Shown piece by piece: positions 27,357 through 61,825 of a stretch of 64,000 nt of DNA; within the stretch, counting starts at the first letter, position 1; every line of letters starts with the position of its first letter. The DNA is taken from positions 37,008,532 to 37,072,531 of the forward strand of contig NC_091947.1 in assembly GCF_041260155.1 (NCBI RefSeq), in the 5' to 3' direction. A model generated the notes under the pieces. That model saw only the letters and a program-made list of their open reading frames with translations, had not been told where the DNA came from and made no database searches. Source of the stretch: Ptychodera flava. Lineage: Eukaryota; Hemichordata; Enteropneusta; Ptychoderidae. Made by a program: the position numbers and the translations under genes.

Positions 27357-28980
27357 TGGTTCTAAGTTCCAATCGTCAGTCTTGGTATTAAGCCTTCATA
27401 TTATTCAAATCACTATAAGCACCTTAATACGACCAGACCGGCGGAACTGAAAATTGCTACCAATAATGCTATTTGTCTCTTCTGTTTTCATTTCTGACAA
27501 TCTTAATAAGTGCATTAAGATGCTAAGTACATTTGATCATCAACATATGTCGGCTAATCGTAATCCAATCATAGAAAATGCAATCCTTGGAGTACAGAAA
27601 TTTTGCGCCTGTCAGATATAGACAATATGTTCAAAAATTTAGGTATTCCTGGGGAAAATTTCATTGTTGTGATATCAAAATTACCCACGAGTCTTATTTT
27701 ATTCGTGTAAAAGGATTTTAGGTGGAATAAAGTATAATCTTCGATGCTCTATATATATTACCGCAGTATCTTCAATGTAAGGTCGGAGTAGGGACAAAGT
27801 GTAAAATTCCAACTGCTGTTTATTGAAGATTGGTGGCTATTCCTGTGTTTATCTCAAATCAATGAACTTCAAATCTTATTGGACATAATTAAGTGAACGT
27901 AATAATCACATCGCACCTAGCCATCATGGGTGGCAAACATGGGAACTGAAACTCTGTCAAATAGTCACACGAGTGACATGATTGCGACAGCTTATCGATT
28001 TTTTTGCTGAAATCAGCATCTGACAGATGGTGTGTATATCTAGCGACAGCTACAATAGATTTGCCCTGGGGTGATGTTTTGCTGATCACGTTTACTATAT
28101 TTAAATATAATTGAATTTATAAACTTTTAGATAAAGCCATTAAACGTGCTGTTTTTGTCTCACTGGAGAAGAAGTGAGGCAAATATCAATGAGATATTAG
28201 TCTGGTCATTAGCAGGAACTGGTAGTAACTGCATTGTCTTAACATGATACTGCCAAGTCAATGTACCGTTCGTGAAAGTTTGAATATTTGCAAGATGTTG
28301 TGGAATGTCTTCGTCCACCGGCGAATAAACTCGCGTACTACAAGAGAAATTTAGAATTTATTTTCCATAACTGTTGTTATTTCTTGTCTATTTGAAAGTT
28401 ATCAGTGCGTCAAATGCTGTTTGCATTGCATGTTATCAAGATCACACGATTGGATATCGTTTACTTCATGGCATGTCCCGTAAATGCCGCAAAATATTGC
28501 CTGTCATCATAAAGAAAGAGTAAATAAGCTGACTTTAATGATTGAGGATAATGCTAGGCTATTAACATTTTACGCAACGGTAAGACAGTAAGTTATCAGG
28601 TTTGTCTGAAAGCGTTGACGGTAGTATTAATTTGAGGTAAGCAATATTGCTGTCACAATGCCGTGGCTGGAATTAATTCAATTGGAATGATGTTTCATCT
28701 TGACTATGGTTTATTGATATCAAAGTATTGTAACTGTGAGCGATGATGGTATTAAACTTAACCTGTATTGAAATAACTTAAATCTATTTAAGAAAACTGC
28801 CAAGAAAAAAAACATCAGTTCCAACTGAGTTATTTATTTCTATTTGAAATGATTTGATTTTCTCGATCGAAATCGCCGTATTACTACGTAGGAATGATGT
28901 ACAAATATCGGACGTGCAAAGTTTTAACCTACAATGACACGAGAATGTTGAGGAAATAAAACGAATATATTTTCTCCAAT

Positions 28981-29066
28981 TCCAACCAATCATATTTTAG
29001 CGAGTCGATAATCTTAGTCACAGTCCAACCAATCATATTTTAGCGAGTCAATAATCTTAGTCACAG
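28981..29066. repeat. 43-bp tandem duplication
   Basis: Two copies starting TCCAACCAATCATATTTTAG at 28981 and 29024, differing at one base. Confidence 0.92.
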
Positions 29067-30113
29067 TCGTGGAACGACAATTCAAAGTATATTCAGTCTT
29101 TCAGAACTAACTTTTTAATGATTTTTATACTTAATTTTGCTAAAGCTAAAGTTGTAGAAATGGGTGAGAGTACGAGTTTGTGTGTTATTTCCTCTGTTAT
29201 AGTTGCTCTTTGAATGGAGGACAAATATCATTTGTCTAATGTACTACATTACGAACGCATAAAGATTGCATGTTGTAAAAAGTGCCTGTGAAATCTAATG
29301 GCAGCTTAGCGTTAATGTATTAATGGGTCTACTGGTAGGTCGATTGTAACAGGATTAACTTCATTTAAATTACAAGATAATCGATGGTATTATGAGCTTA
29401 AATAGAGGCAATATTAATATGGTAAATCACAAATGTATCGATAAAAGTCATATACGGATAAGTGTTTCCGTGTTCAACTTGGAATTGACAGTACTGCGCG
29501 TTAAATAATACCACTATGCAAGGCCTATCGACTTGAAATGAACAATACCTTTACGATGACAGCCGTAGTTTACGCTGATACATTATCTAGTGTTAATTAG
29601 TGCAATTAAAACTTGTTCAATTCTTTCCGTCATTAGAAAATAATTCAACATCAAAGGATACCGACAATGTAGTACAGCAATGAAGAGAGCGGTATTTTGT
29701 CAAATATTTGTTTGTGTTTTCAAAGGTAATGATTTTTTCAACGGTTCACTGGAGCCCGCTCATAGTCATTTTTCCTCTCCCTTTTTGTAACAATGGTCAC
29801 GTGATTTTGGCAGAATAAAATTAAGCAAAGACGAGCAAGATTTCGAGTAGCAACTGATCACTTTTGCAGTCAACAATATGAGTTACTTTCAAGTAAATCT
29901 CATCTATTGGAAATAAAATCCAGATGTCTCTGGAATACTTTCATTTAACTGTATCCAACTTTTATCTGATACTATAATTTCCTTTTAAATTTCATCATAC
30001 TTTTCGCAAAGATACGGTGAAGTAAAATAATTTACGACAGTATAAAACTGGTCTGCTTTTTTAATTATTTAATGGAAGAGACAGGTATCGCATTTGACGT
30101 ACGCGAAATACCC

Positions 30114-30303
30114 AATCTGATTAAAATCCGATGTAGTGATGGGTCGGTCTTTAAGCTATCGTATCACGGTCTTTTTAATGCGGTCCTCCCCTCACTAGAG
30201 AGACCGTAGAAAAAAGACCATAATACGATAGCGCACAGTCCCTGTAGAGGGACTGTGCATAGCGTAAAAGACCGACATCACTACATCGGATTTTAATCAG
30301 ATT
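30114..30303. mobile_element. 190-bp MITE with 28-bp perfect terminal inverted repeats
   Basis: The ends are exact reverse complements for 28 bases (start AATCTGATTAAAATCCGATG). Near-duplicates flank it: GCGAAATACCC at 30103-30113 and GCAAAATACCC at 30305-30315 (10 of 11 bases, offset by one base on the right). A nested hairpin GCACAGTCCC/GGGACTGTGC sits at 30233-30258. The 9-11-base duplication length points to a Mutator-like non-autonomous element, which is an inference. Confidence 0.75.
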
Positions 30304-30542
30304 TGCAAAATACCCTAACTTGCCGAAACTCTAAGACTTAATTATCTGTACTTCAGCTGTAGTTAGTAAGTTTCACAAACTTTGCACTATTTTGTTTTAC
30401 CTAATTTGCTATAGCTATTGCATTAATGATTCCATACTTTATTATTTTCATGTTATGAAGTAGTAGCAGTTTTAGTTGTTCATTTTCCACTAGACACTGA
30501 TGAATAGATTGAACATATTTACATCGTCAAAGATAACTCATT

Positions 30543-30591
30543 GTATGTATGTATGTATGTATGTATGTATGTATGTATGTATGTATGTATG

Positions 30592-30620
<29 letters not shown>
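30543..30620. repeat. (ATGT)n microsatellite
   Basis: Perfect tetranucleotide run of about 19 units. Confidence 0.97.
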
Positions 30621-30622
<2 letters not shown>

Positions 30623-33600
30623 GTTGGAATTAATGTGAATGATAAGGTAAGGCAACAGAGTCTGGTGAGGACAATAAAAATAGTCCAGTAACTTGCACTA
30701 TAGGGAGATTAGTCACAACCCACTCTCAACGCAAAGTTACCGCTATAATGTCATCTGTCCACCACCATCTGATAACATAACAAGTCTTTCAATTTGGGGT
30801 TTCCAAGTTCATTTAGCTTTTACCTTGCAGCCATTGTGAGAGCGTTTTCCATTGGAATTGAAATGAGCTAAAGTGTTTCTAAGTTCATCGAATTAAAATT
30901 ATGGAATCGAAATAAAGCTGAAAAATAGCCATAAGTGAAGGCATTTAAGGTTATAAACCTTATCTACTGCAATGTGTATGTGTAATTCACTGACCATACT
31001 GAACAGCATTCAGGAGGTTGTAATGTCATCATCACGATACGCTAAAGAATGATGACAAACAAATGAAACAAGAGGTACGGAAATACAAATGTATGCACGT
31101 ATGTTTCATTTTAGACAGATATCATCTTAATTGTACAAGTAGTAAACCTGATCTCTCCACTGACCTTTATCTGGTATTTTTAGAATTGAAGGACGCAAGT
31201 TTAGGCAAAATATCATTAAGAAAAAGTTCTCCCTATTATGGAACTTTCACACTGGCAGGCTTTATACATTGCTAGTGGACTGACTGTGCTTTGAGTGAAG
31301 AACATCACCGCTATATCGATAGACTTGCATGTACTTTGGCCTAAGTAGAAAAAGTCACCGACAAAGAGAGTAACTTGACTGATTTCTCACCTACACTAAC
31401 GGCCGCGAAACGTTACTGATGTCATAGAGATACTGAGTGTAACATAATTTATCAATATGGCGACCATACCGATAGATAACGTATGCATACGGTGTTCTTT
31501 TGAATCGGTGACAGCGATCGCTTACGGATTGATAGTTAACACAACCGAGCGTATGTCGAAACTATTGGCTTTTCATGAACGCACAAAAGCTGCGTTAGTA
31601 AGCGTAGTTTGCAGAATTTGCAGGCATTACGCTCGAGTTGGCAAAATAAGTCGATCAAGTTGGAGAAATTAATAGGGAAAATTTTGTCTTTTGTCCGGGT
31701 TGGCGTACGGCGCGTGTGCATCTTGTTTCTTCAAACTAATAAAACGTTTTTGCCTGCCGGGGAATTTTTCTTTAGTTAATAACAAAATATACAGAGAGAA
31801 AATTACAGGAAACAGTCGACTTCAAAGATGAAAACCACACAATTTTGAGCAGTGTTTGTAAATTAAAAACGATATGAAGTGGTTGGTGAAGCGGATAGCG
31901 GCAAACAGGAAAAGAAGTCGACCCTTCATTTATGGCCGGCTTTGGCAGCCATTGAAAAGGAAATTAGCCAGAGTACGCCGTAAAGTAGCGGTATAATGAT
32001 TGCCTATAGAAAACTCTACAATGTAAGACTTAGATTCGACAGCTAATAATGATACTCATTATACTTAGAAAAACACTAGCAGGCAGAATTCAAGCCATGC
32101 TACGCAGAATAAATTCCTTTGACAATGCTCAACATCAAATCTGCGTAATTTCCCCACAATTAGTTAAAACACATTGAGTAGAGACGTCTTTGTTCGTAGT
32201 ACGCTGTTTTGAAAAGACTGTTTCTTCTTCGACGCGATACAAAGGCAACCGGCAAGCTCCTGAAGTTGGGATTTTTTAAATGACTAATCGAAAATGAAAA
32301 CACCCGTTTGATCGACGATAAATACCGTCTATAGTTAATTAGCTTAATGAATATTCATTAAATACGATCGAAAAACGGTTTCTGGTGGAGCTTTTTATCA
32401 GAAGTTGCCACGTGTTTTACAGCAACTATAGCAGCGCTCTTCAAACTAGATTGACAGTAGATTGCCGTGTATACAGTGTATGTCAATGTATGAGAAATAG
32501 ATTTACTTGACAGAGTGATTTTAAATTTATAGCTTATTTTCGAGTACTTTCGGAGAACGAGATGACAATAGTATTCTTGATGGGCAAGTTATTTTTGTTT
32601 TGTCTGAATTATATAATTTGATGAGTCACCTTTTAACATTACTCATCAACTTACAAGATGCTATAAGAATGGTAGCTAAGACGCAATAATTACCCAAGAC
32701 AAGACATGCCGGTAGTCCTGCATACAGGCAAACATACAAAGAAAGTCATGATATCATTTCCGGTATCTGGTGGAAACTGTGCTGGTCTTACAAACCACAA
32801 ACCTCAACGAAAAAGTACAGAGACATTACACGTGACTCCTCGAATTTATGGAGATTTACTCCAAAAAAATCATGTTTTGTTGGACATACGTCCGCATGTG
32901 GCCTGAAAGCTGAAGTGTTCAGTTTCCAACTTAATCAATGCTTAAGAATGTACTTCCTAGCACTTCTCATCAACAGCAGCGATATGAGTTTGTTGAACTA
33001 CGTTAACGAATCAAAAACCTTGGTGGAACATTAAGTGATATGCCTTGTCCTATCATTTCATCATTAGCTGTAAGACAGAATTGTTGTTGTGTTCGGAGAC
33101 CTTCTATTTGTCTGGGATCTGTGTTCTGATAATAATGTGATGAAACATGCATTGTGATAACAGGAACTCTATCGTTTGTCAACACAGACCATGAAGGTAG
33201 AAAGACTACCTCCATGCACAGACGAATCACGCCTGTTGCCACTTCCTTAAAGGTTTTTCTTCACTTTGCTTCTGGAAGACGAAAGAGCTTGGACGGTGTG
33301 AGAAAAGGCGCCATCAACGACAATATATATGACCGACACCTATTATACTCCTCATATTTGGACAGTTGTTTGTCAATAATCTCATTTAAATCGTTCTGTA
33401 AGTAGATTTGTTCAGACTTTACTTGTCACATACTTTCAAAACAATGCCTACCAATCTTCATCATACCTATAGACACTATGTGCTTTATTGCATCTTACCT
33501 AGTCAAGCTACATTTTAGTTAGGCAGAGATTATTCATGCGACACGAGGATTCAATGTTTACAACTAATACACGTCAGATGAGATAAAGCTTCAGTGAAAA

Positions 33601-33762
33601 GTAAGCACTATGTACGTGTAGGCGGTGTTCCAGTTTAAGGTGTGTGATAGAAATCTGGAGTGTTTGAATGTGGTTTCATGTATCATGCTATTCCTGTGTT
33701 TGACGTGTACGCATATGTTCGGTCGAAAGTGTTGTTAAGTAAGAGGTCAATGTGTGTAAATG

Positions 33763-33763
33763 C

Positions 33764-33805
<42 letters not shown>

Positions 33806-33843
33806 AATAATAACAATAATAATAATAACAATAATAATAATAA
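33763..33843. repeat. (CAA)n-(TAA)n microsatellite
   Basis: A perfect CAA run changes into TAA units with CAA interruptions. Confidence 0.97.
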
Positions 33844-35337
33844 GGTAAAGAGGAACACTTATTAATTCAAGAATATCATATTATATTTCCGTTGATTTGC
33901 GTATTGAGTTTGATAGGTGGTCGTAGAATTCTACTTTTTACCCAGTCGAATGTTAGGACAATGATAAACCTAATGTTCTCTTCAGAGAGTTTCACTTGTA
34001 CCAGACGGCCGCCATTTTAAACATTTATAGTTACAAATGGCCGGATTTCTGTTCAACAATAACACGGAGTAAACATATGAAAGGAAGAGGGTATTCAATT
34101 TACTGAGATAATACTGTGTAATAGAATTCTGCATAAACATGATTACAGCATCACATAATTTTTCATACTTTTTCAATTGTGCACGACAGACAAATATGAG
34201 ATGATACCGGGTAAAGCAAAATTACTGAAAAGTCGCCCGTAATGACGAAACAATTTGATTGGGACAAGGTAATCTCTAGCTGTGTTGCGTTTCTATGGAA
34301 TGTTTAAACGCCGTTATGAAAACGATTTTGGTGTCAGATGGCGTTACAGTACGGATACCCGATCAAACAATTTAATGATATGGTGTCATATGTTACCGTA
34401 CATCTCCAAAAACACATTTTACTGATAAAGATATGAATACCCTGTCGATCCAGCCTGTTGCTAGGCGACCGGCAGCTACACAGCTTTGATTTTAAGTATA
34501 TTTTGTTTCCATTTTTCCTCAAAACTTTGTTATAATCCATTCAATGTGTCCTTAACCCGAAATAACTTTCAATATGACATAATTTAAAGTTCATCCGTGA
34601 GTGAAAGAGTTAATTAAATGTGTCCACCATGGTAATGTCAACTCAAGCACTTTTCCATTTAATTTGCTCATCTCCCGACCCGAACAAAACAGCATAAAGT
34701 GTCAACTCAAATCCATGCCAGATAACACCATTCCATCTGTTACCACTACTGACTACGCGGCCTAGTATATATGACAACATTGCCAGAACTCCCATAATAC
34801 ATGGTGACATCCTTCATATAAAGTATCTGTATACTGACCTGAATGCGAAGGCATCAAAGTGTTTGAGTACACTCAGCTCACTTCAAATACTGAACAACGG
34901 TGTCACTTTACCAAACAACGCTGCTACCTTGGCAATTACTGCATTCTTCCAAATACACCGTGACCATTTCTCTGTCAAAGTGACCCGCCATCTGTTGTCA
35001 CGCTCAACGAGTTTTGTTGTACTGGTAAAGATGTTAGCATACGTAACATTGGACTTTCACAGTAGAACCCCTTCTTCGTGGATAAGGGCTGCCTATTTTC
35101 AAATCTTGATGAAAGTGCGTCACATGTGATCAACACGTAATGGATCAAAGCTACATGATCGTATGTTAAGACCTCTATGTGGTCCCCGACTTCAAAGTGG
35201 TCTCCGAAGTTGTAATTGAACTAATTTTTTACGCAGTCCAAGGATTTTTTCATAATCATATCATATCATAATATTTCATAATACTTGATCCATTTTGTTC
35301 TAAAGACACATATTTTCTTCTTCTTCTCTCTTAAGGT

Positions 35338-35696
35338 AGTTCGCGCCTTGAAAGTGACAGACTTAGACTTTTGCTCAAATTTCCCGAATGAAACATTCAA
35401 CCACTCTCTTGCCAAAGCAACATTAAAAATCGGGAGTCACCGTGCAAAGTTTGGAACTAGCGAAACAAATTACCCAACATTTTGCGATATTTGAAATTCA
35501 AAATGGCCACCATCCATCCCTGTGTTAATTCAATGGAGGGGGGTGCGGAATTAAAGTTTGAATTTTCGAAAAACTAAGCCGGGAAAAAGTTTTCTTACAA
35601 TAAGAGCTTTAAAATAGACCCCCACGAGTGGTATATCAGAAAAGATTGTAAAAGTCCAAATGTGTGGCCCTGAGGCGCGTTCTGCCAGCGCGAACT
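35338..35696. mobile_element. candidate small TIR element
   Basis: AGTTCGCGC at 35338-35346 is matched by its exact reverse complement at 35688-35696, enclosing about 340 bp that includes GC-rich patches unlike the flanks. The inverted ends are only nine bases long and no target duplication is clear, so this is tentative. Confidence 0.35.
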
Positions 35697-35865
35697 GATA
35701 AAAAACCAGTTTTTCAAACAAGGCACTGTCTACCAGTAACCATATGAAGAGTGAATTCTAATCCTAACTGTCCACATAGTGTGCAATAACTTAACATGGA
35801 CATTGTACACATATACAAATTAAGACTTGGCATGTCAAGATGACTTGGAGCGTTAAAGAAGAAAA

Positions 35866-35871
35866 TTTATT
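35866..35871 (-). promoter_or_regulatory. candidate SFXN5 polyadenylation signal
   Basis: AATAAA on the minus strand about 450 bases past the stop. Plausible by position only. Confidence 0.3.
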
Positions 35872-36319
35872 TTTTCACAAACAGAACAAAAAAGAAGGGA
35901 AACACATCGAAAGTTGCAGCATAGCATAGCAACTCTCTGTCAATCAAATAATAAAGAGCTTTCTATCGAACGCTGAACGATGCTGAATGCTTTCTTTACT
36001 CAGTGTACTAAAAGCAAGGTTTTACATCTAACAAATATCAGTGGAAACTCCACAGGATAGGTTTGTCACTTGTATTTACTCGTGAACTGCTTAAAACAAT
36101 CAATTTTGAACTTATTATGATGACAAACAATCTACACTTTTCTTAGAAAGGACTTGCTTGCTATTTGGAAGTAAATTTTAAAATATCCCGGATGTTATGC
36201 TGAGCCAAAACTCTGCTATCACGGAGACTGGCGATATCTTAACGGCAAATCAATTCAGCAAGGCTTACAAAGAATACACTAAACGCCAACATCGTACAGC
36301 CACCGAGACAAAGCAATGT

Positions 36320-57717
<21,398 letters not shown>

Positions 57718-57760
57718 GCTTCTTTGGTACGGTTCTCTGGAAATAACTCAGAATACTGGA

Positions 57761-57847
57761 CAGCTCTCTATGAAATCACTCCAAATACTGTGGACAGCTC
57801 TCTATGAAATCACTCCAAATACTGTGCAGCTCTCTATGAAATCACTG
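57761..57847. repeat. 34-bp triple repeat just upstream of the SFXN5 start
   Basis: Units beginning CAGCTCTCTATGAAATCACT at 57761, 57795 and 57827. They lie 44-130 bases before the start codon, in the presumed 5' untranslated region, promoter or 5' intron. Confidence 0.9.
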
Positions 57848-59353
57848 TCAGACTGTCCGGTGCAGTGCTATTTTTATCCTTGCCGATCGTATCCCGGCGC
57901 ATGTGCAAACGATCCAGCTATAACAGCCTAAATAAGGCTTATCTAATAACTGAACTTGAAACTACTTTCTGTCTGATAGTGTTTTTTTGTTTTCTTATGT
58001 GGTATATGATTCGCATCTTATCATAGCTTTATTTGTCCAATAGGCTTATATATTAAAGTCTTCCATATCTGATATTTTAAGTAAAAATGTACTTCTTGCA
58101 AAGTAATCGAAATGTGTACTACTTGGAATGTTACCGTCGCATTTTATACTGTCTGCCATATGGATGTCTTAAGACGTCATTTTCTGTCCTGTTTTCATAG
58201 ACTTGCAGGCGTCGAAAATTGTGTATGTTTCAGAAAAATGCAGAAATTTTGACAAATAACTATGTCCAATCAAACTTTCAACAAATGCACCGCACAAGTT
58301 AAGTTCAATGACTGAAGTATCAGTTATTGAAGAATCGATGGCCACGGGCAGAATTTCAACCGTTTTAAACCTTTTATCACTTCTTCAAAGTCTAACATAT
58401 TACAATACAATCTAGAAATTCAACATTGTATCACTGCATGTAAAATAGTAACAATAGCTTTGATTTTGTAACGAGGGTTGAAATCAGCAACAGACCCGAA
58501 AGATCGCTAGCTGACGATCTAATCCTGGCGAAGCATGATCGTACAGGGATAAAAACGGCACTGCATCGGCCTTGCTCTGTAGCAATCTTTACGTAACTTA
58601 TTACTGAATTCGTTATGATGCTTTATCCAATGGGATATCAGAATTGCAAACAAAGTGTGATTATTGAGCGTTGGGATATCATGGGCTGAGGTGTACATGT
58701 ACTGGGAAAATTCCAGGCTAACAGTCATCTTTATTTCTCTAAATTGAAAAGTTGACGAGAGATCATTTTTTCACACAAATCACGTACATCAATTGATTTT
58801 TCAAAATGTCCACCGACTCCAAAAGGATTGTGTCGAAAATATGATTCCAAATGAATATACATGTACTCTTTCCCGCCTCTGACGTCATTTGAAGTAATTT
58901 CATTATGGTCTTGTATCTGGCCTCTCTATATATTGTTCTGGCAAGTTCATAAAGACTCGAATAAAACTGATAATTGGAATTGGACCATTTTAATCAGACG
59001 TGAAGCAGAAAGGAAAACTTAAAAGTCCTATTCTACTAATATAACCTAGCAACCCATTAGTTCTACGGTGATTTTCACAGAAAACAACATGAACGATTGT
59101 CGTTTGCGAACAATAGGAACAATTATCGTATACAAACGGTATTTGTTAATTTGCACACTTGTCTTTGGAAGTTTTTTAAGGAGCGTGTCTTCTGGCTTAT
59201 AACTTCTGAGGAATGTTTTAAAATTCTTTTGTGTTGACTTCATGGTACTTTCTTGTAGGATTCTTTCTGCTATTTTTATGATTATCGTGCAAAGATTTAC
59301 ATCCATTTCTGTATGTTTTAGGAGTTCTCGGAAAAGATAAATAAATTAACCAG

Positions 59354-60415
59354 ATATGAACTGAAAATGCTCACGTTTCATTATATACCCCGGATTATAT
59401 ATTGCATTTTGTGTACATTTAAACTTTGCCACATGCTTGCAACTTCAGTGAAAGTGTTCATGATCAACATCATGAACAATGTTCACCACATCACCATCAG
59501 ATATGCAAATTATAAATTACCTGACATGGAAATGCGAAATGACTTTCAATATTGTTTTACCTGGTATCACCAATGTACATAGCATGTTTCACAAACTTTA
59601 ATCAAGTTAATCCCGGCATATATCCCTAATTAGGAAAGTTAATTAAATATGCAAATTAGGAATTGGCTGAAAAAATGCCAAATGACTTTGAACAATGTAA
59701 TCATAGTGTCTTCAATGTACATACCAAGTCTCATCAACTTTGGTCTAGTCAATCACGATATATATCCTTCATTAGGAATTTTCATCAAATATACAAATTA
59801 GGAATTTGCTGATGTAAAAATGTTTAACAAAATTCAATTATGTTTTATCATATTATCTTCAATGTACATAGCAAGTTTCATCAACTTTGATCCAGTAAAT
59901 TAAGATAAATAACCCTAATCAGAGAAATTCATTAAATATGTAAATTCGGAATTGGTCGGAGTAAAATTGCATAAAGACTCTGAATATTGTTCTATCATAG
60001 TACCTTCAATGTACGTAGTAAGTTTCGTCAACTCTGGTCGAGTCAATCGAGATATATATCCCTAATTAGAAAAGTTCATGCAAATTAGGAATTGCCTGAA
60101 GTAAGTTTGATAAATATCCCTAATGAGGAAAATTCATTAAATATGAAAATTCGGAATTATATTTAATGTCGTCCCTTAATACCTTTCACAGCTGATACAT
60201 GTTGATGTGATCAACATTTGTAGCAAATCTAATCAAATTATGTGCAGTTGTTCTCAATGCATATCCATTTTTTCTAAAATCATTAGTTATGCAAATGAGC
60301 AAAAAGTACGCAAGCCACACCCACCAAAAACTAATCAGTTCTTGCCATTTGCTAACTGAATCTATGTACCTGATTTGATTCTGATCTGATTAGCCATTTT
60401 TGAGATATTGGACCA

Positions 60416-60446
<31 letters not shown>

Positions 60447-60485
60447 TCGCTTCCACATAAGCTCACATGTGTGAACACATGAGCT
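59354..60485. mobile_element. retroposon-like element, copy 2 (about 1.13 kb)
   Basis: Same start (ATATGAACTGAAAATGCTCA), same ~145-bp interior units, same AAGCCACACCCACC block, same (GACA)n and the same terminal hairpin (60461-60484, imperfect) as the element at 53.4 kb. Its own flanking duplication is ATAAATTAACCAG (59341-59353) and ATAAATTAAACAG (60486-60498), 12 of 13 bases. It has fewer interior units than copy 1 and is in the same orientation. Confidence 0.8.
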
Positions 60486-60619
60486 ATAAATTAAACAGAC
60501 TATTTGAAGTTCAAGGTATATAAAATTAATTTCTAGGACTAGGACTTGAAGTGAATAGGACCTATAAATTAAATATGAAAACAACTGGAAATGTAGCATG
60601 TTCAATAAACCACATAACA

Positions 60620-61706
60620 GTGACTGTGCAGCTTAGAATTCACTGTGCAGCATAGCAGTCACTGTGCAGCATAGCAGTCACTGTGCAGCATAGCAGTCAC
60701 TGTACAGCATAGCAGTCACTGTGCAGCATACATGTAGCAGTCACTGTGCAGCATAGCAGTCACTGTGAAGCAAAGCAGTCACTGTGCAGCATAGCAGTCA
60801 CTGTGCAGCATAGCAGTCACTGTGCAGCATAGCAGTCACTGTGAAGCATAGCAATCACTGTGCAGCATAGCAGTCACTGTGCAGCATAGTCACTGTGCAG
60901 CATAGCAGTCACTGTGCAGCATAACATTCACTGTGCAGCATAGCAGTCACTGTGCAGCATAGCAGTCACTGTGCAGCATAGCAGTCACTGTGCAGCATAG
61001 CAGTCACTTTGCAGCATAGCAGTCACTTTGCAGCATAACATTCACTGTGCAGCATTGTACAGCATAGCAGTCACTGTGCAGCATAGCAGTAGCTATGCAG
61101 CATAGCAGTCACTGTGCAGCATAGCAGTCAATGTGCAGCATAGCAGTAGCTGTGCAGCATAGCAGTCACTGTGCAGCATAGCAGTCACTGTGTAGCATAG
61201 CAGTCACTGTGAAGCATAGCAATCACTGTGCAGCATAGCAGTCACTGTGCAGCATAGTCACTGTGCAGCATAGCAGTCACTGTGCAGCATAACATTCACT
61301 GTGCAGCATAGCAGTCACTGTGCAGCATAGCAGTCACTGTGCAGCATAGCAGTCACTGTGCAGCATAGCAGTCACTGTGCAGCATAGCAGTCACTTTGCA
61401 GCATAACATTCACTGTGCAGCATAGCAGTAGCTGTGCAGCATAGCAGTCACTGTGCAGCATAGCAGTAGCTGTGCAGCATAGCAGTCACTGTGCAGCATA
61501 GCAGTCACTGTGCAGCATAGCAGTAGCTGTGCAGCATAGCAGTCACTGTGCAGCATAGCAGTCACTGTGCAGCATAGAATTCACTGTGCAGCATAGCAGT
61601 CACTGTGCAGCATAGCAGTCACTGTGCAGCATAGCAGTCACTGTGCAGCATAGAATTCACTGTGAAGCATAGCAGTCACTGTGCAGCATGGCAGTCACTC
61701 TGTAGC
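60620..61706. repeat. 19-bp minisatellite, about 57 copies
   Basis: The unit CAGCATAGCAGTCACTGTG is repeated over 1.1 kb with variants (AGTAGCTGTG, ACATTCACTG, GTGAAGCATAG). A multi-unit block with the same variant order occurs at about 60841 and again at about 61209, so a 368-bp segment was duplicated within the array. Confidence 0.95.
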
Positions 61707-61825
61707 AATTGAAAAGGTCAGGTAATATGCTAACTTTTGATGATCTTTTCATCATTTTTATTTTTGATCTCTACTATAATTCCTTGTTCTACTCCCCAAA
61801 GCAAGTTGATTATACACAGCTGTAT

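Noticed and set aside
34863..35129. 88-codon open frame upstream of the AGTTCGCGC element
   Set aside because: No recognisable domain; the length is within chance expectation for this window.
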